DNA from: Candidatus Nomurabacteria bacterium
GTDB lineage: Bacteria > Patescibacteriota > Minisyncoccia > Phycocordibacterales > UBA5272
Length of the DNA stretch: 49,479 bases
Assembly: GCA_029288775.1 (NCBI GenBank)
Contig: JARIGQ010000010.1
Span: 1 to 49,479, forward strand
Direction of reading: 5' to 3'
Shown here: in pieces, positions 7,628 through 18,900 of the stretch
Numbering within the stretch: position 1 is the first letter of the stretch
Layout of the letters: every line of letters begins with the position of its first letter
Made by a program: the position numbers and the translations under genes
Notes under the pieces: model-generated
The model's database searches: none
Told to the model about the DNA's origin: nothing
Seen by the model: the letters and a program-made list of their open reading frames with translations, nothing else

Positions 7628-8902
7628 TTATGAACGAAAAGCCTTTCCAATTACTGTCTTTCCATTCATAAACGGCACAAGAACATCAGGAACTTTTACC
7701 GTACCATCTGCTTGCTGATAGTTTTCGATAATAACCGTTACGAGCCGAGGCGTTGCAGCTGCAGTGTTATTAAGCGAATGAGCGTATCGAAGCTTACCTT
7801 CAGTATCTTTATAACGAATATTGAGACGACGTGTTTGGAAGTCATGGAAATAGCTTGCAGAATGTGTCTCGCGGTATTTCCCCTGGGAAGGCATCCACGC
7901 TTCAATGTCATATTTCTTCACTTGTCCTAAGCCTAGATCTCCTCCGCAATTGATAACCGTATGATACGGAATGCCGAGTTCTTCGAGCATTTCTTCAGCG
8001 TGACGCCGGATTTCTTCATGGAGCGATACAGAGGTTTCGTGGCTTGCCTCACAGAGAATAACTTGTTCGCATTTATAAAATTCATGCACACGCACCAACC
8101 CCTTTACGTCTTTACCGTGACTGCCGGCTTCCTTGCGAAAACATGGACTCCATACGATAAATTTTTTTGGTTGCGAAAGATCATCCAACACTTCATCGGC
8201 ATGATAATACATAGTGGCCACTTCTCCCGTTCCCGCAAAATAATCATTGCCGTCCTTGTAGAGATCATCCTCACCTTGCGGAAGGTAACCGCTCCCGAGC
8301 AGGGTTTCGCGACGCACCAGTGAGGGTACAAGCATAGGAGTAAATCCTTTTGCTTGCCAACGCTGCATTACGTATTGCCAAATGGCCATTTCAAGCATTG
8401 CGGCATCATTTTTCAAAAAATAACCACGGAATCCAGATGTCTTTGTCCCGCGTTCAAAATCAACCATATCCCCTTTTTCCATAAGCTCGATATGATCAAG
8501 CGGAGTAAAGGCATATTCCTTAATCTCTCCCCAAGCATGGGTTTCGACATTGTCTGCATCTGAACTTCCTTCTGGAACAGTCATATCAGGAATATTTGGC
8601 ACCGCAAGCATAAGCGCTCGCCATTCCTTCATAACTGTTTCCAACTCTTCCTCCTTTTTCTTAAGCTCGTCCTTGACCTGCTTCATAGACTCAATAAGGA
8701 GCGCTCGAGCTGCGGCATCCGCCTTCTGAACTTCTTCACTTGCGGCATTTTGCTTGGCACGCAAGTCTTCAACCGCACGGAGTATTGCCAAACGCTTCTC
8801 ATCACACGCTACGAGATCATCCACATTAAAGGAGAGGTGTTTTTTGGAGGCCGCGGCTCGAATGAGGTCAGTTTGCTCACGGATAAATTTGATGTCTAAC
8901 AT
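7628..8902 (-). CDS. serS: Seryl-tRNA synthetase
   Basis: MLDIKFIREQTDLIRAAASKK N-terminal coiled coil; class II motifs CFRKEAGSHGKDVKGLVRVHEFYKCEQ, SLNNTAAATPRL. Confidence 0.97.
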   Translation of the reverse strand: MLDIKFIREQTDLIRAAASKKHLSFNVDDLVACDEKRLAILRAVEDLRAKQNAASEEVQKADAAARALLIESMKQVKDELKKKEEELETVMKEWRALMLAVPNIPDMTVPEGSSDADNVETHAWGEIKEYAFTPLDHIELMEKGDMVDFERGTKTSGFRGYFLKNDAAMLEMAIWQYVMQRWQAKGFTPMLVPSLVRRETLLGSGYLPQGEDDLYKDGNDYFAGTGEVATMYYHADEVLDDLSQPKKFIVWSPCFRKEAGSHGKDVKGLVRVHEFYKCEQVILCEASHETSVSLHEEIRRHAEEMLEELGIPYHTVINCGGDLGLGQVKKYDIEAWMPSQGKYRETHSASYFHDFQTRRLNIRYKDTEGKLRYAHSLNNTAAATPRLVTVIIENYQQADGTVKVPDVLVPFMNGKTVIGKAFRS

Positions 8903-8989
8903 GCCTTCTATTCTAACAATAAAGCCTTATGTTTAAAAGCTCATTCTTCCCCACAGGCAAATCCAAGAAAGTGAGGTATACTATGAGAC

Positions 8990-9673
8990 ATGGATTCACA
9001 TCCTAACGCAATCGATTCTGGCCTGATGGAAGTTGTTCCTTCAATTAGAGTACACAGAGAATCGTATGGAAAAAAGCCCGAGGGTATACGAGATCAGTTT
9101 GCAAAGTCAGTCGTACACGGACTCGCTGGCGTTATGGATTTCTTCTTTCAAGAACGATACTGCCACCGTGCAGTAGTGCTCGAGACAATAGCCGCAGTTC
9201 CCGGCATGGTAGGTGGCTTACTTCAACATCTTACCTCCCTTCGCTTCATTCGCTCTGATCGCGGATGGATCAAGACCCTTTTGGAGGAAGCTGAGAATGA
9301 GCGCATGCATTTGCTCATTTACAGCGAAATCTCGCAACCTACAGCTTTCGAACGTATTGCCATCATGGTAGTACAGTTTTTCTTCTATCATTTGTATTTT
9401 CTGCTTTACCTCATCTCACCCGCAACCGCGCATCGCGTTGTCGGGTATTTTGAGGAAGAAGCAGTACATAGTTACGAACATTATTTGAAGCTTGTAGAAG
9501 AAGGCGTACACGAAAATGTTTCCGCTCCGACGAGCGCAATCACTTACTGGGGTCTTCCAACTAACGCGCGATTAAGCGATGTGATTAAAGCAACTATTAA
9601 GGACGAAATGCTACACCGAGACGTCAATCACACCTTTGCAAATGATCCTGTAGGTACCAAAATCTGGTCGTAA
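8990..9673 (+). CDS. aox: Alternative oxidase (di-iron quinol oxidase)
   Basis: LETIAAVPGMVGGLLQHLTSLR, LLEEAENERMHLL, FEEEAVHSYEHYL, DEMLHRDVNH (di-iron ExxH ligands). Confidence 0.93.
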   Translation: MDSHPNAIDSGLMEVVPSIRVHRESYGKKPEGIRDQFAKSVVHGLAGVMDFFFQERYCHRAVVLETIAAVPGMVGGLLQHLTSLRFIRSDRGWIKTLLEEAENERMHLLIYSEISQPTAFERIAIMVVQFFFYHLYFLLYLISPATAHRVVGYFEEEAVHSYEHYLKLVEEGVHENVSAPTSAITYWGLPTNARLSDVIKATIKDEMLHRDVNHTFANDPVGTKIWS

Positions 9674-9692
9674 TAAAACAAAAAACGTATCT

Positions 9693-10712
9693 CTACCAGA
9701 ACATCTGGTTAACGATAATAGAAAGCAAGATAATAACGAGTACAGACATACCGTATACCGCATGTTTCCAATGTCTACGTTCTATCTCCACAGCAAGCAT
9801 GACAATAAGCGCAACAAACACAATTCCAAATAGGCCCTTAAGCAATATATCGACATAATAACTGCTTCCAAAAAGTGCATTCTCAAGCCACGTAGAATAG
9901 CGTCTATAAGGAGTAGCTTTTTCAAAAGGAAGAGCTGCTGCGTTGTTATTTTTCACTATTGCATATTTTGGACTAACCAGGAGGGTGGTGAAAAAAGATA
10001 GTGACGTTGTTGTCGCCGAAGAAGTTGCTACTTGGGTAACACCCTTAATTTCCGCAGGATTACCGGTGATTTTTGTAGAAGACGCAAGCACTGCCTTTTC
10101 TTCCTTTTGAGGTAAAGGCGTTTCCTCTACAGAAGAAGTTTTAGTGGTCGCTGGCGTTCCGAATAATTGCACCACATAAATGGTGGGCTCATTTTGATAC
10201 ATGCCGCTTATGGTTGCCATCCCTATTTCCCTAAAACGCTTATCCAAAAGGTTTGCTCTATGGGTTGGGGAGGCAAGCCATGCATCGCGTACTTCCGTTG
10301 CATCGGTGAAGTTAATTGCTAAATTCTCTCCCGCATAGAGGAAGTTATATCCAACTTGCTGGAACCAGTGCCATGGAGTGACTCCTGTTGGGCTATTGTG
10401 AGAAAAATAACCGTAAGTTGCCATATCATCACCTTTAAGTGTCGCAGCCTTATCCAGAAGATCATTTCTGGAAAGCGGATTATCCCCCAGAGCTAAACGA
10501 CTCTCATTGGTGAGGTCTACGAGAACATCAGCTGTTACATTTGCACCCAGTACTGTTTTGCGAAGGAAAAAGGAACTACCCGCCGAAACCCCGAGCATAA
10601 AAAAGATAATCAGTATAATGATAAAAATGGAAACCTCGCGAAAAAAGTGAGGTTTATAATCGTTATGCTCGTGCGGTATAAAGAGATGCTTGAGCGCAGT
10701 ACGTATGGTCAC
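9693..10712 (-). CDS. CAP/SCP (YkwD-like) domain protein, membrane-anchored; GTG start preferred because the longer ORF overlaps tRNA-Ala
   Basis: ADVLVDLTNESRLALGDNPLSRNDLLDKAATLKGDDMATYGYFSHNSPTGVTPWHWFQQVGYNFLYAGENLAINF. Confidence 0.85.
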   Translation of the reverse strand: MTIRTALKHLFIPHEHNDYKPHFFREVSIFIIILIIFFMLGVSAGSSFFLRKTVLGANVTADVLVDLTNESRLALGDNPLSRNDLLDKAATLKGDDMATYGYFSHNSPTGVTPWHWFQQVGYNFLYAGENLAINFTDATEVRDAWLASPTHRANLLDKRFREIGMATISGMYQNEPTIYVVQLFGTPATTKTSSVEETPLPQKEEKAVLASSTKITGNPAEIKGVTQVATSSATTTSLSFFTTLLVSPKYAIVKNNNAAALPFEKATPYRRYSTWLENALFGSSYYVDILLKGLFGIVFVALIVMLAVEIERRHWKHAVYGMSVLVIILLSIIVNQMFW

Positions 10713-10775
10713 GTTCTTTAGTATACCAGGCACAGAAAATAGACAGGTAAAAATATCCCAAGTAGTATAGCTCCA

Positions 10776-10819
10776 CAAAAAGAAAAAGGGCTGCATTTCT
10801 GCAGCCCTTTTTCTTTTTG
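10776..10819. terminator. Hairpin between tRNA-Ala and the CAP-domain gene
   Basis: AAAAAGAAAAAGGGCTGCATTTCTGCAGCCCTTTTTCTTTTT perfect inverted repeat. Confidence 0.75.
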
Positions 10820-10892
10820 TGGACCCTAGGAGATTCGAACTCCTCACCTCTGGAGTGCAAAACCAGTGCTCTACCAAATGAGCTAAGGGCCC
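10820..10892 (-). tRNA. tRNA-Ala (anticodon TGC)
   Basis: Reverse complement GGGCCCTTAGCTCATTTGGTAGAGCACTGGTTTTGCACTCCAGAGGTGAGGAGTTCGAATCTCCTAGGGTCCA. Confidence 0.95.
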
Positions 10893-11272
10893 AGCCACTG
10901 TCTTTAGAACAGTGATCATAATACTATCATATTCGGTTCTTTTAGAAAAGAGTGTACAGCCAGCGAGCGCCAAGATAAATATAGTAATGACTTGTGCTCT
11001 CCATGCCTGTTTCCGTGTAATCGCCAATACATAACCCCATGATGGGTTTTTTATGCTTGATCGACCTTCGCCATGCCACTGATTTTTCAAATGGTTTAGG
11101 CTACTTCTATTGATTTGTAAGCTAAATTATATCATTAATTTAGCTTGGCACCCATCATATACTATTTCTCTTAGTTTGCGAAGCTATTCTGAAACAATAG
11201 CCTTAAAAGGAATTTCAAAGGTCTCCAGAAGGTAGTTCTCTGTTACACCTAAAAGCTTCCTTTGCTCATCAC

Positions 11273-12217
11273 TCATGTTAGATTTTGAAACACCTGGTTG
11301 CACAAGATAATGTTCATCTCAACATCATTATTGTTTGCAATTCTTTTCAACTTATCCAAAATTTTAGCGTCCCCAACCTCAAATCTACTTATTGATTTAC
11401 CTGATTCTTTTAAATTTCCTCGTCTTAAAACTTTTGCAAAAATTTCGATTGGTTTTTCCTTCCAATGCGAACTTCTTTGTGTTTGCCCACACACTTCGTA
11501 TAAATCCTTTAATCTTGCGCCTGGGTTATCTTCTGAAGAGAATTTACAATGATAGAGTTCAATCGAGATTCTATCTTTACCGTCTTTATTTATAGTTTTA
11601 AAGGCAACAACATCAGCAATCTCACCTGCCCCATCGTCATTCATAATAACTTCCATCCCGTCAGTCTTCAATTTTTGTATTACTTTAAATTGAATCGAAT
11701 CTGGATCTTTATCTATACCCTGAGATTCTTTTCTTATTTTTGTTCCTGTCCAATCCCAAACCAAAATCTTATCATTCGTGAATGGAACAATTTCATTATT
11801 CAATGCTATAAAGATGTTTCCAGTCACACAAGAACCATCTTCAAACCAAATAGCTGGGGGATTTTCATTAAAGAATTCTTCCAAAGCAATACTTCTGCCT
11901 TTAGAAATAATCTCGATCTTTTCTCCAGAAATATGTGTAAAGTTATAATCACCATATATCTCTCCTTTTTCGTCAGTTTTTTGTTCAATTTTTAGAGAGA
12001 ATTCAGAAGTATGACCTTCAGAATAAACTTTAAATTTAATTATATCTGTAAGCTCTATCTCACAAGAATGCAATGGAACACTTACATGCACTGAACCAAA
12101 TAAAAGAGAAACATATACCTCTTGCTCTAAATAAAATTCAACAGGCCAATCAATTCTAATTGGCATTTTTTCTGGTCTCTTATCAATGTCTAGAGGCTTC
12201 AGAGCAGTACTGAACAC
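11273..12217 (-). pseudogene. C-terminal part of a helicase-like protein of the type seen in defence islands (probably 5'-truncated)
   Basis: NDDGAGEIADVVAFK...RISIELYHCKFSSEDNPGARLKDLYEVCGQTQRSSHWK; GTG start, with the frame open to a stop just upstream of the neighbouring remnant. Confidence 0.4.
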
Positions 12218-12258
12218 TTCGTCAGGATCAATGGTTTCGTCAAAAGAAAGAAAGAATT

Positions 12259-12650
12259 ATGGATTTGTATAGTGAAGCAGAATTAGATAAAGCTACGTAC
12301 CTTCAAAGAAACTTAGAAATGGAAGAAATAATAAAGCAACTAAGTGGCGAAAAACAGGAAATGAGTAAAACTCTTTTTATACTGGATAACCAACCAATAA
12401 TAGAAAATAGCATTGAAGAATATTCCAAGAAGACAAAAGCAAATTACAGAAAATGTGCAGATTTTCTTTCTAAGAGAAAATTTATAATGGAAGCGTGTCC
12501 GAAAAATAATACACGATGAACAAGATAACATTTTTCTACATGGATTGATACCTATTGAAACTGAAAACTACAAAAGCACCTTAGAATTCAAAATTAAGAA
12601 AATTATTACGAGACAAAATAGGTGGTCAAAGAGATTAATTAATAGTGCAA
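12259..12650 (+). pseudogene. Possible serine-recombinase C-terminal remnant, truncated and frameshifted
   Basis: QKKERIMDLYSEAELDKATYLQRNLEMEEIIKQL resembles the recombinase coiled-coil region; a second-frame continuation HDEQDNIFLHGLIPIETENYKSTLEFKIKK follows. Confidence 0.35.
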
Positions 12651-12655
12651 TCTCT

Positions 12656-12982
12656 TTAATTGTTCCTGTCGAATGCCCTAAGCAAAGTTCCAGCATTCGA
12701 TTTCGTTAAGTTATCTTTTGCACCTTGATGAAGTTCTCTAAGCATATTTATATAAACTAGATCTTTTGTTTTTAAATATAAATATCTTAATATCCAAAAT
12801 TTTTGCCACTCAGAGACATCTTTACTAACTAGTCTAACTAGATCTTCTTTAGTAAAATTTACTTCTTTCTTACTTATTTCATCAAAAAGCTTATTAGCAG
12901 ATTCAATATTTGAAAAAAATAACGAGTGATGCTTATCAATATCCTCTAAATAATTATCTGTACTATATTCTTTATTTTTCAT
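12656..12982 (-). CDS. Small hypothetical protein, candidate immunity protein for the RHS toxin
   Basis: 108-aa ORF on the same strand, separated from the RHS toxin stop by 3 nt. Confidence 0.55.
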   Translation of the reverse strand: MKNKEYSTDNYLEDIDKHHSLFFSNIESANKLFDEISKKEVNFTKEDLVRLVSKDVSEWQKFWILRYLYLKTKDLVYINMLRELHQGAKDNLTKSNAGTLLRAFDRNN

Positions 12983-12985
12983 AAA

Positions 12986-15900
12986 TTAATAATCTAGTAA
13001 TTCCTTTAATATTCTTCGACCCTCATCAACATGGGTCTCAAGATCAAATTGTTCAAGATAATTTCTGTATTGACTAAATGTCTGCCCAGTAACTGGATCA
13101 GTAAATCTACTAGAATAGAACCTAGATACTTCTTTATGTTCTCCTACAGAAAGAGGAATTACGTTATCAGTACTCTGAATAAAATCATTTCCAAATTTTG
13201 TTGCATTCCTCTGTTCGACATTATGATGAAACTGAATTCCTTCTGGAACATTAAATTCTTTTCGTGCAGCAGCTTTAAGGGCATCAAACGAAGAAAATGA
13301 CTTGCTCCCCATCTGCTCTGCAAGAGATACTCCTGTTTGAATAGCTGGCTTGCTTTCACTTGCGATCTGTGCCCCTTTGCTTGCTATATTTGCGGTACTT
13401 CCAACAGCAGGAATTATAGGAATTGCTCCAGCATAATTGATCACTTTGGATACCGGATTTGTTGCTTGATTACCTTGTTGAATTGCATTTGCAGATATTG
13501 ACACTACTGCCGGCAACTGAGGTAGTATAGCATTTATTACTTGAGTAATTGTTGGTAAAGCAGCTAGAATCGCTGCGCCTATCGTAATTGCCGCTTCTGC
13601 ACAAACAACAACTAAAGGACCAATACATTTTCCAGTAGGATCATTATATATTGCTGGATTATTCCTTGCATAGGCGTAACTATTCATCTGCTGTGGATCA
13701 AGTAGATAACTCTGCGGTAATTTATATAACATTGGATCCACAGAAATGAAGGAATGGGCTTTAGTGTCCAAATACCTCGCATGGAAATAGTTCAGCCCCG
13801 TAACGTCATCAAAGTCTTGATTCGTGAATCCTCGTGTATGTTCCGCATTATCTTTCCTCACATCCCTCTGTACATAGTTTCCAAACACATCGGCCATATC
13901 CATTTCTACTATGTCTCCGTGTTCATCTGTAGTAATAACAGGAGTGCCAAGATAGTTCGTAAGAAGGTAAGTTACTTTACCTGTACTTGCTTCATTGCCC
14001 TTTTGGTATGTATACGTACCGACTAGATTACCATTTAGAGTTAGATATGTAGTCACGGTTCCACGGCTGTCATCTTGATATGAACTGAATGGAGTATATA
14101 CGGTGTACTGAGTGGTAGTTGCAACAGTCAAGGTATTGATAGTTGATGTAGCCAAACTGGATGTCGCATATGGATAAGATACTGCAGGGAGAATGTTCTG
14201 CGTGCTTGTAGAATACAAATAACTATCATCTGGGGTATACCCTGCGTAGGATTCCTGTCGTGAAGACCCTGTGGTTGCAAATGGGTATGCTAAACCACTT
14301 CCACTGTTGTATAGGTTAGCAATCTCCGCGGAAGAAAGCGCGCGAGACCAAACACCAAGTTCATCTATAGCTCCATGGAAGAAGTCGTAGTCTGCAGATC
14401 CTTGACTACCAATAGCAACTCTTGCTGATGTTCCTGAACCAAGGTTTACACTAGAAGCTGTTCCACTCTGAACTCCGTCTATGTAAAAAGTAAGGTTTCC
14501 GTTTGACGAATTAGAAAGTGTAACCGCCACATGATGCCATCCGTTACTCCCTACGGCCGATGTAGAGTTGTATTGAGTACCTGTGTAGAAAGCAAGCTTT
14601 GCTGCACTGTTTTCTACATAGAACTGATACTGCATTGTTCCTCCAACGTCTCGTTTATCTAGAATGGCTTCCTGGTACAGACTGTTGGTATTTATATATA
14701 CCCAGCCAGCAATTGTCATTCCTCCACCTGCAAGATTAAGACCGGTTCCTAAAGCAACAGTACTGTTTGTCCCGTTAAATCCAGCCCCGTTGTTTAGCTT
14801 TCCATTTCCTGAAGAATACGTAATATTAGTATCTGATCCGTTTGTAGAACCGGCTGCATCGTTGGAATTGCCATCCAATTTGTAATACGCAACCATACCT
14901 GTGTTTCCAACAAGATAAGTACTAGGTGTGGAATTCAGGATAAATGCCCCAGCTTCTGGAGAAAACATCATTGATAATTCAATAGGAGGAGTATTTGTCA
15001 GATCAATTGAAGTTGTTGCAGTTGTGGTCGCATAGGAAGGTATAGTGGACCTATCAAATGGAATAAATTGAGTGGTAGTTGCGTACGTAATACTTTGATT
15101 AGAAATATACCTATTAAACGTGAGGACAGGATTTAAGGCTTGGAAAACTTGGGTTGATGTTCCATTTGCGTCTGGTGTTAAAACAAACGCTGAAGTTGTG
15201 GCTGTAATAAAGTCTTTGTAGTACGAACTAAGGTCAAAACTAAATGTTGAAGTACCTGATTTTTGACCAATTACAGTTGTAGAAGAAGATACCGAAGTAA
15301 ATTGAGGTGTAGATGTAGCCCCTGTAGTAGATGCGACTTGAGTCCAGTAAGTAAAGTTTAGTTTTATTGAACTTGTAGCCACTGTCGAAGTAGAGAGATC
15401 GTACTTAAAGGTAGCTGTATCTATGGACGTGTTTAAATCTGGTAACCCTATACGGCACATTGTTGTAGTAGCCCCGTTTGTTCCAAATGAACAAATATTA
15501 CCTACTGAAGTAGTAGTTGTCCCAGAAGCAGTTGAGGTGCTATATGAAGTGAGCGCTCGGGAAGTATCAAGAGGGAGTATGATCGTCTGATTCGATGAAG
15601 ATGTTGCCGCGTTGGCAAGCGACATTGGAATAATTGAAAGATCCCCATTATTTACTCTGTACAACTCTTCTAGGGCGGCGTCAGATAGAATAAATCCAGA
15701 TAACGCGCTCACAGAGTCTTTTACTTTTGTCTTTTGTGCAGTAATAACACAGCTACTTGTTGCTGCCTGACCCGGGCATGAACTTGTTGCAAACGGAAGA
15801 GCATAAGCAAAGACTGTTTTTACATCTGAATTAATCCGAACCGGTGTTTTAAGCAGTTCGTTATAGGTATCCTGGCTAATGCCAAGTGTTGTAGAGGCTA

Positions 15901-18900
15901 ATGCAAATCCTGACGTAGCATAGGTCAGATTAAACTGCTCATCTGACAGCAATCCTGCAGGAACCAAATCAAGGTGTGTTACTGGAGCAACCAGGGTAGA
16001 TGTTGCAATATACACCCTTATGGTAGTAGTAGCGCTGTAAGGGAAAAGAGAAGTTAGATACCGAACAATCACCACACCAGAACTACCATCCCCTCCTGCT
16101 GTTCCTGCACAGTGGCACCCATTATCGTTACTTCCACCTCCTCCACCTCCACCTCTATTGGCCGCACCAGAAGATCCAGGAGAGTTAACAAATGCAGTGG
16201 CACCATTTCCGCCCCCATCAACACCACTACCAGCAGTTGAACCCTGTGAGTCACCACCACCCCCTCCACCTCCACCATATCCTAGAGAAGTTCCTGTAAT
16301 AGAAGAAGAAGTGCCAGTTCCACCATTACCCGATGTAGAACCTGTACCATTTACTCCGTTTGCAAAATCTCCTGCACCTCCACCCGATGGGTAATACCCA
16401 GAAAGAATACCAGTTCCTCCTGTTTTACCGCTTCCAGAGTCACCACCGTTTAGATTTGTAGGACGAGGAGCACCTTTACCTCCTTTAGAAACTAATCCTG
16501 CAAAGGTTGTAGTAGCTCCATTGCCCCCCGAAACTGTAGCCCCTGCATCTCCCCCTGTTCCTCCCGCACCTATAGTTACGGAGTAAGTTCCAGCTGTAAA
16601 TGCAACCGTAGAACTTGAAATTACTTGCCCACCTCCACCTCCACCACCTTGTGAACCTCCTCCACCTCCACCACCTCCTACGGCAAGTACTTCAGCATTG
16701 AAACTTGCCCCAGATGGAACAGTAAACGTTCCTGATGAATTAAACGTATGCACTGTGTAAGAACCAGAAGTGCTAGTGGCGCCTCCTGAGGGTGAGTCCG
16801 CGTATGCAACTTGATCAACCCAGAACCCTGGTATTGTGGTGGTTGATGTGTAATATGCAGTAGATGTTGCCAACGTCTGAGGTAAATTAGATCTTGAAAA
16901 GACAGGATAAGGAGTAGATGTAGAGGAGACTATTGCGGGCAATACTGCACTTGAGGTAGCTACATAATATGTAGTAGTAGTTGCATGATAAGTAGTAGTG
17001 TAGTATCCAGGTGTAATAGTATCAGCAAGATCGTGATTAAACTGAATACTAATTACCTCAATTTCAGAACTACCATAACTTCCTATCGTGTATGTGGTAC
17101 TACCTACACTTGTTGCAGTGTGATACCAAATATTGCTAATTGAAGTAGCAGTTAAAGGAGATGAAGCGGTTCCCGTGTTAGAGGTAACAAATACTTTATT
17201 ATTTTTATCTTGAATATTTTCACTAACACTGAGACTAGAAAACTGATTGGAGTTTCCCGCTCCACCTTGAACATCGTAGTAATAATTAGAAGTATTTAAA
17301 CCTTTAAGTGAAATCCATTTGTAATGGTCTGTTGCATTTCCACAATATGTGCCACAATTACTTGTAACAGAAACTGAATTAGAGGTAGTAGTAGCGATAC
17401 CATAGAGACGTAAATCAGTATTGGTACTTGGTGCAACTTGTCGAGCAAGCTGAGTCATAGCAACTCCATTAAAGCTTGGAGTGTCACAGTAAGAAGCACA
17501 AGAAGCTATTACATATTGCGACCCACTGCCGGGGGCAAAAGTAGTTCCACCAAGCTGAGAATTTACTATAGATACAGTGGTACTTGCCGTAGAAGTTGCA
17601 GTGTAATCTGTTGAATAATATCCAGGAGAAAGCTGAATAACCCAAGCTCCATTTGTAGAAGTTGCCTGATAATATCCATTTATTGTTGTAGTTGCTGTTG
17701 ATGAAGCAAAGGAAATATTAGGTAAAGTGAGAATGCCTTTATGGACCATCCAAAATTCCTCAGTAGCAGCCTGACTTGGTGTAAATCCACTTAAGTTGGT
17801 AACTATTTCCCTAAATGCAGCTTTACGAAGGGTCTTGTCACATTCAGTAGTTGAAGCAGCAGAAGCGCACTGTGTTGTTGAAGTAGCCATGAAAACTTTA
17901 GTAATCTGATATGCATCCTTGAGGGTAGTAGAAGCAAATTCTCGATAGGACTCTGGAGAGATAAAGACAAGCGGTGACGTAGTTCCTGTACTTATGTCAA
18001 AAGAACTATCATGATTTTCACCGAAGTAAGCTGCGATTGTGTTTTGAATCCCAGCGGTAAAACTTGTAGTAGTAGCATTTGTTATTCCTGAAACTAATGT
18101 AGTAGAAGCTAGAGTCAAGCGTGGAGTATCAGCGTACGCCTTGAGAGTAACAGCAACTGCCTCCCATGGATACGTTGTGGATCCCCATTGAGCGTCGTTC
18201 ATTATGAGAATTTTAAGAGGAGAAGTACTACTTGCCTGTTGAGTAAGTATTGTAGGAGTGACGTTTGTGTCGATACGAATACCATCAGAACTTAAGTTTT
18301 GTATATAATAACTGTTAAAAATGTATGGTAAATCAGTCGAATAATTGTGACTATCCGTCCCAATTGTTGTATTTGTTGAGGGCCCCATCAATAATGAGCT
18401 TTCCGTAGGGCTCGGACTATTCTTGATTGAAAGAATATAATTTACTGTAGTTGATGTAGAAACTGTAAGACTAAATGGGGAAGTTCCAATTACACAACGT
18501 GAAGGGGAAGGAATACTTGCAACATATCCTCCATTACAAGCTGTAGTCCACTGTAATGTGAATTGACTATTTACTGTTCTATAACTATTAATGATCAGGT
18601 GATTAGATAGATCGTACACTGCATTTTGCGTATAGTCTCCTATATTATTTGGGATACTTGCTGCACCAATTACGACTAAATAGAGTTCCTTTAAGGTACT
18701 CCAACTGAGAGTTATTCCTTTATCATTCTTGGCAAAGGACTGAAGAGAAACCATGTACTCAGTAGAAGAAGCATATTTGATTCCCAACAAATCATCGATT
18801 TGAGATTGATAGCTTTCAACTGTTGTTTGAGTAATACCAGCTGCTTGGAGCTCAGTAAAAGCAGTAGACGTGATGTAATATGGGATTGTGTTAAAGTATT

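Noticed and set aside
9693-11090. 465-aa version of the CAP-domain protein
   Set aside because: Runs backwards through tRNA-Ala and its neighbouring hairpin; the GTG start at 10712 is more plausible.
16050-16700. GGN-rich tandem repeats as a separate repeat array or minus/plus ORFs (16069..16278, 16158..16394)
   Set aside because: Encodes the Gly-rich domain inside the RHS reading frame; the other-frame ORFs are shadows.
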